Shown piece by piece: positions 31,483 to 32,015 of a stretch of DNA of 32,015 bases. Every line of letters begins with the position of its first letter. Within the stretch, counting starts at the first letter, position 1. The notes beneath the pieces were generated by a model that saw only the letters and a list, made by a program, of their open reading frames with translations, was not told where the DNA came from and did no database searches. Origin of the DNA: an uncultured delta proteobacterium (lineage in GTDB: Bacteria > Myxococcota_A > Polyangia > Polyangiales > Ga0077539); the NCBI GenBank assembly GCA_903860995.1, contig CAIOSS010000681.1, forward strand, positions 1-32,015, in the 5' to 3' direction. A program made the position numbers and the translations under genes.

Positions 31483-31623
31483 GGCGACGGGTCCGGATGT
31501 GCGGCGTGCACCACGCTCGACGCGCTCCCCAGCGCGACTCGCGGTGCCCGCGTAGGGGCTACTGAAAGGTCGCTCGTCCATCCTGCGGGGGTACGCGTAC
31601 ACCTGCTCGGCGCCGACAAAGGA

Positions 31624-32015
31624 TGCCTTGGCGCAGGCCACCCAGTCGGTTCGGCAGCGCGCCGCGTGGATGGGCCGCAGCGTCGTGCGCGTCTACGAGA
31701 ACATCGCCAGCGAGGCCAACTGGACCACCCTCCGCCTCGTGGGTCGCGGCCCGGGCGGCGCCAACCACGCGGCCATCGGGGCCGCAGGTGCGGGTCACCA
31801 CGGGCTCGGTCACCCAGCGCCGCGACGTGCAGGGCAACTGGGGCCTCGCGGGCCTCGGCACCGAGCTCCCGGTGCACGTGGGCCTCGGAAGCAACTGCAC
31901 CCTCGACCGCATCGAGGTGCGCTGGCCCGACGCCGCCCGCACGGTCGAGACCTTCACCGACGTGCGGGCCCACTACGGCCTCGAGATCGTCCAGGGCGCC
32001 GGGCGGGTGCAGTAC
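31624..32015 (+). pseudogene. Frameshifted ASPIC/UnbV-type domain, runs off the window
   Basis: The first frame reads WMGRSVVRVYENIASEANWT, then TLRLVGRGPGGANHAAIGA. After a +1 shift near 31785 it continues VRVTTGSVTQRRDVQGNWGL, VHVGLGSNCTLDRIEVRWPD and AHYGLEIVQGAG to the window end. The pattern N-x-AIGA-x-VRV...G...HVGLG...IEVRWPD is that of the ASPIC/UnbV domain, which usually follows FG-GAP/VCBS repeats in large surface proteins. There is no start codon or upstream propeller, so this is a detached 3' fragment with an inserted base. It may continue beyond the window. Confidence 0.6.

Noticed and set aside
31620..31640. A fifth, degenerate end of the repeat (ATGCCTTGGCGCA)
   Set aside because: Only about eight bases match the right end, and nothing upstream resembles the repeat body.

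Overview
The window is high-GC DNA with the gene style of a myxobacterium-like bacterium (Myxococcota, probably class Polyangia). The grounds are two eukaryotic-type Ser/Thr kinases, FHA and TPR proteins, cysteine-rich lipoproteins with Asp/Ala/Pro-rich linkers, FG-GAP propellers and IS91-type remnants. This placement is inferred from gene content, not from a marker gene.

Left part (1 to about 14.4 kb) is a mosaic of intact genes and broken ones. It opens with the tail of an unknown gene, a VapBC-like toxin-antitoxin pair, and a divergent MNT/HEPN pair that is frameshifted and fused to a transposase tail. Intact genes include lipoproteins, a WD40-like protein, a GH5 cellulase-like lipoprotein, an acyltransferase 3 and a multi-pass Ser/Thr kinase. 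Four copies of a repeat of about 122 to 125 bp, all in one orientation, lie at 2.9, 6.7, 11.0 and 14.1 kb. Most are bordered by truncated pieces of unrelated genes: ABC ATPase, carbonic anhydrase, IS91 transposase, class II aldolase, aconitase-type hydratase and a barrel C-terminus. They look like MITE-like elements that served as recombination points, or possibly as assembly misjoin points.

Middle (14.4 to 16.1 kb) holds a methyltransferase, an S24/S26-like protein and a fragment of an IS91-associated tyrosine recombinase.

Right part (16.2 to 31.5 kb) is intact and appears to be one functional locus. At one end is a regulator with an FHA domain, a degenerate second FHA-like domain and an OmpR/PhoB-type winged helix. 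At the other end is a Ser/Thr kinase with a TPR/membrane partner. Between them lie six surface lipoprotein genes: two small cysteine-rich paralogues, a single-propeller FG-GAP protein, a 1550-residue protein with two cysteine-rich stalks and two seven-bladed propellers, and a tandem pair related to transglutaminase-like proteins in which one member has lost the candidate catalytic Cys and His. A 19-bp element made of two GGTGA-type half-sites 11 bp apart lies upstream of three of these transcription units, always in the same orientation relative to the lipoprotein gene. The inferred system is kinase to FHA regulator to direct-repeat promoters to a set of surface lipoproteins; it is the most interesting candidate in the window.

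The window ends in a frameshifted fragment of an ASPIC/UnbV-type domain.
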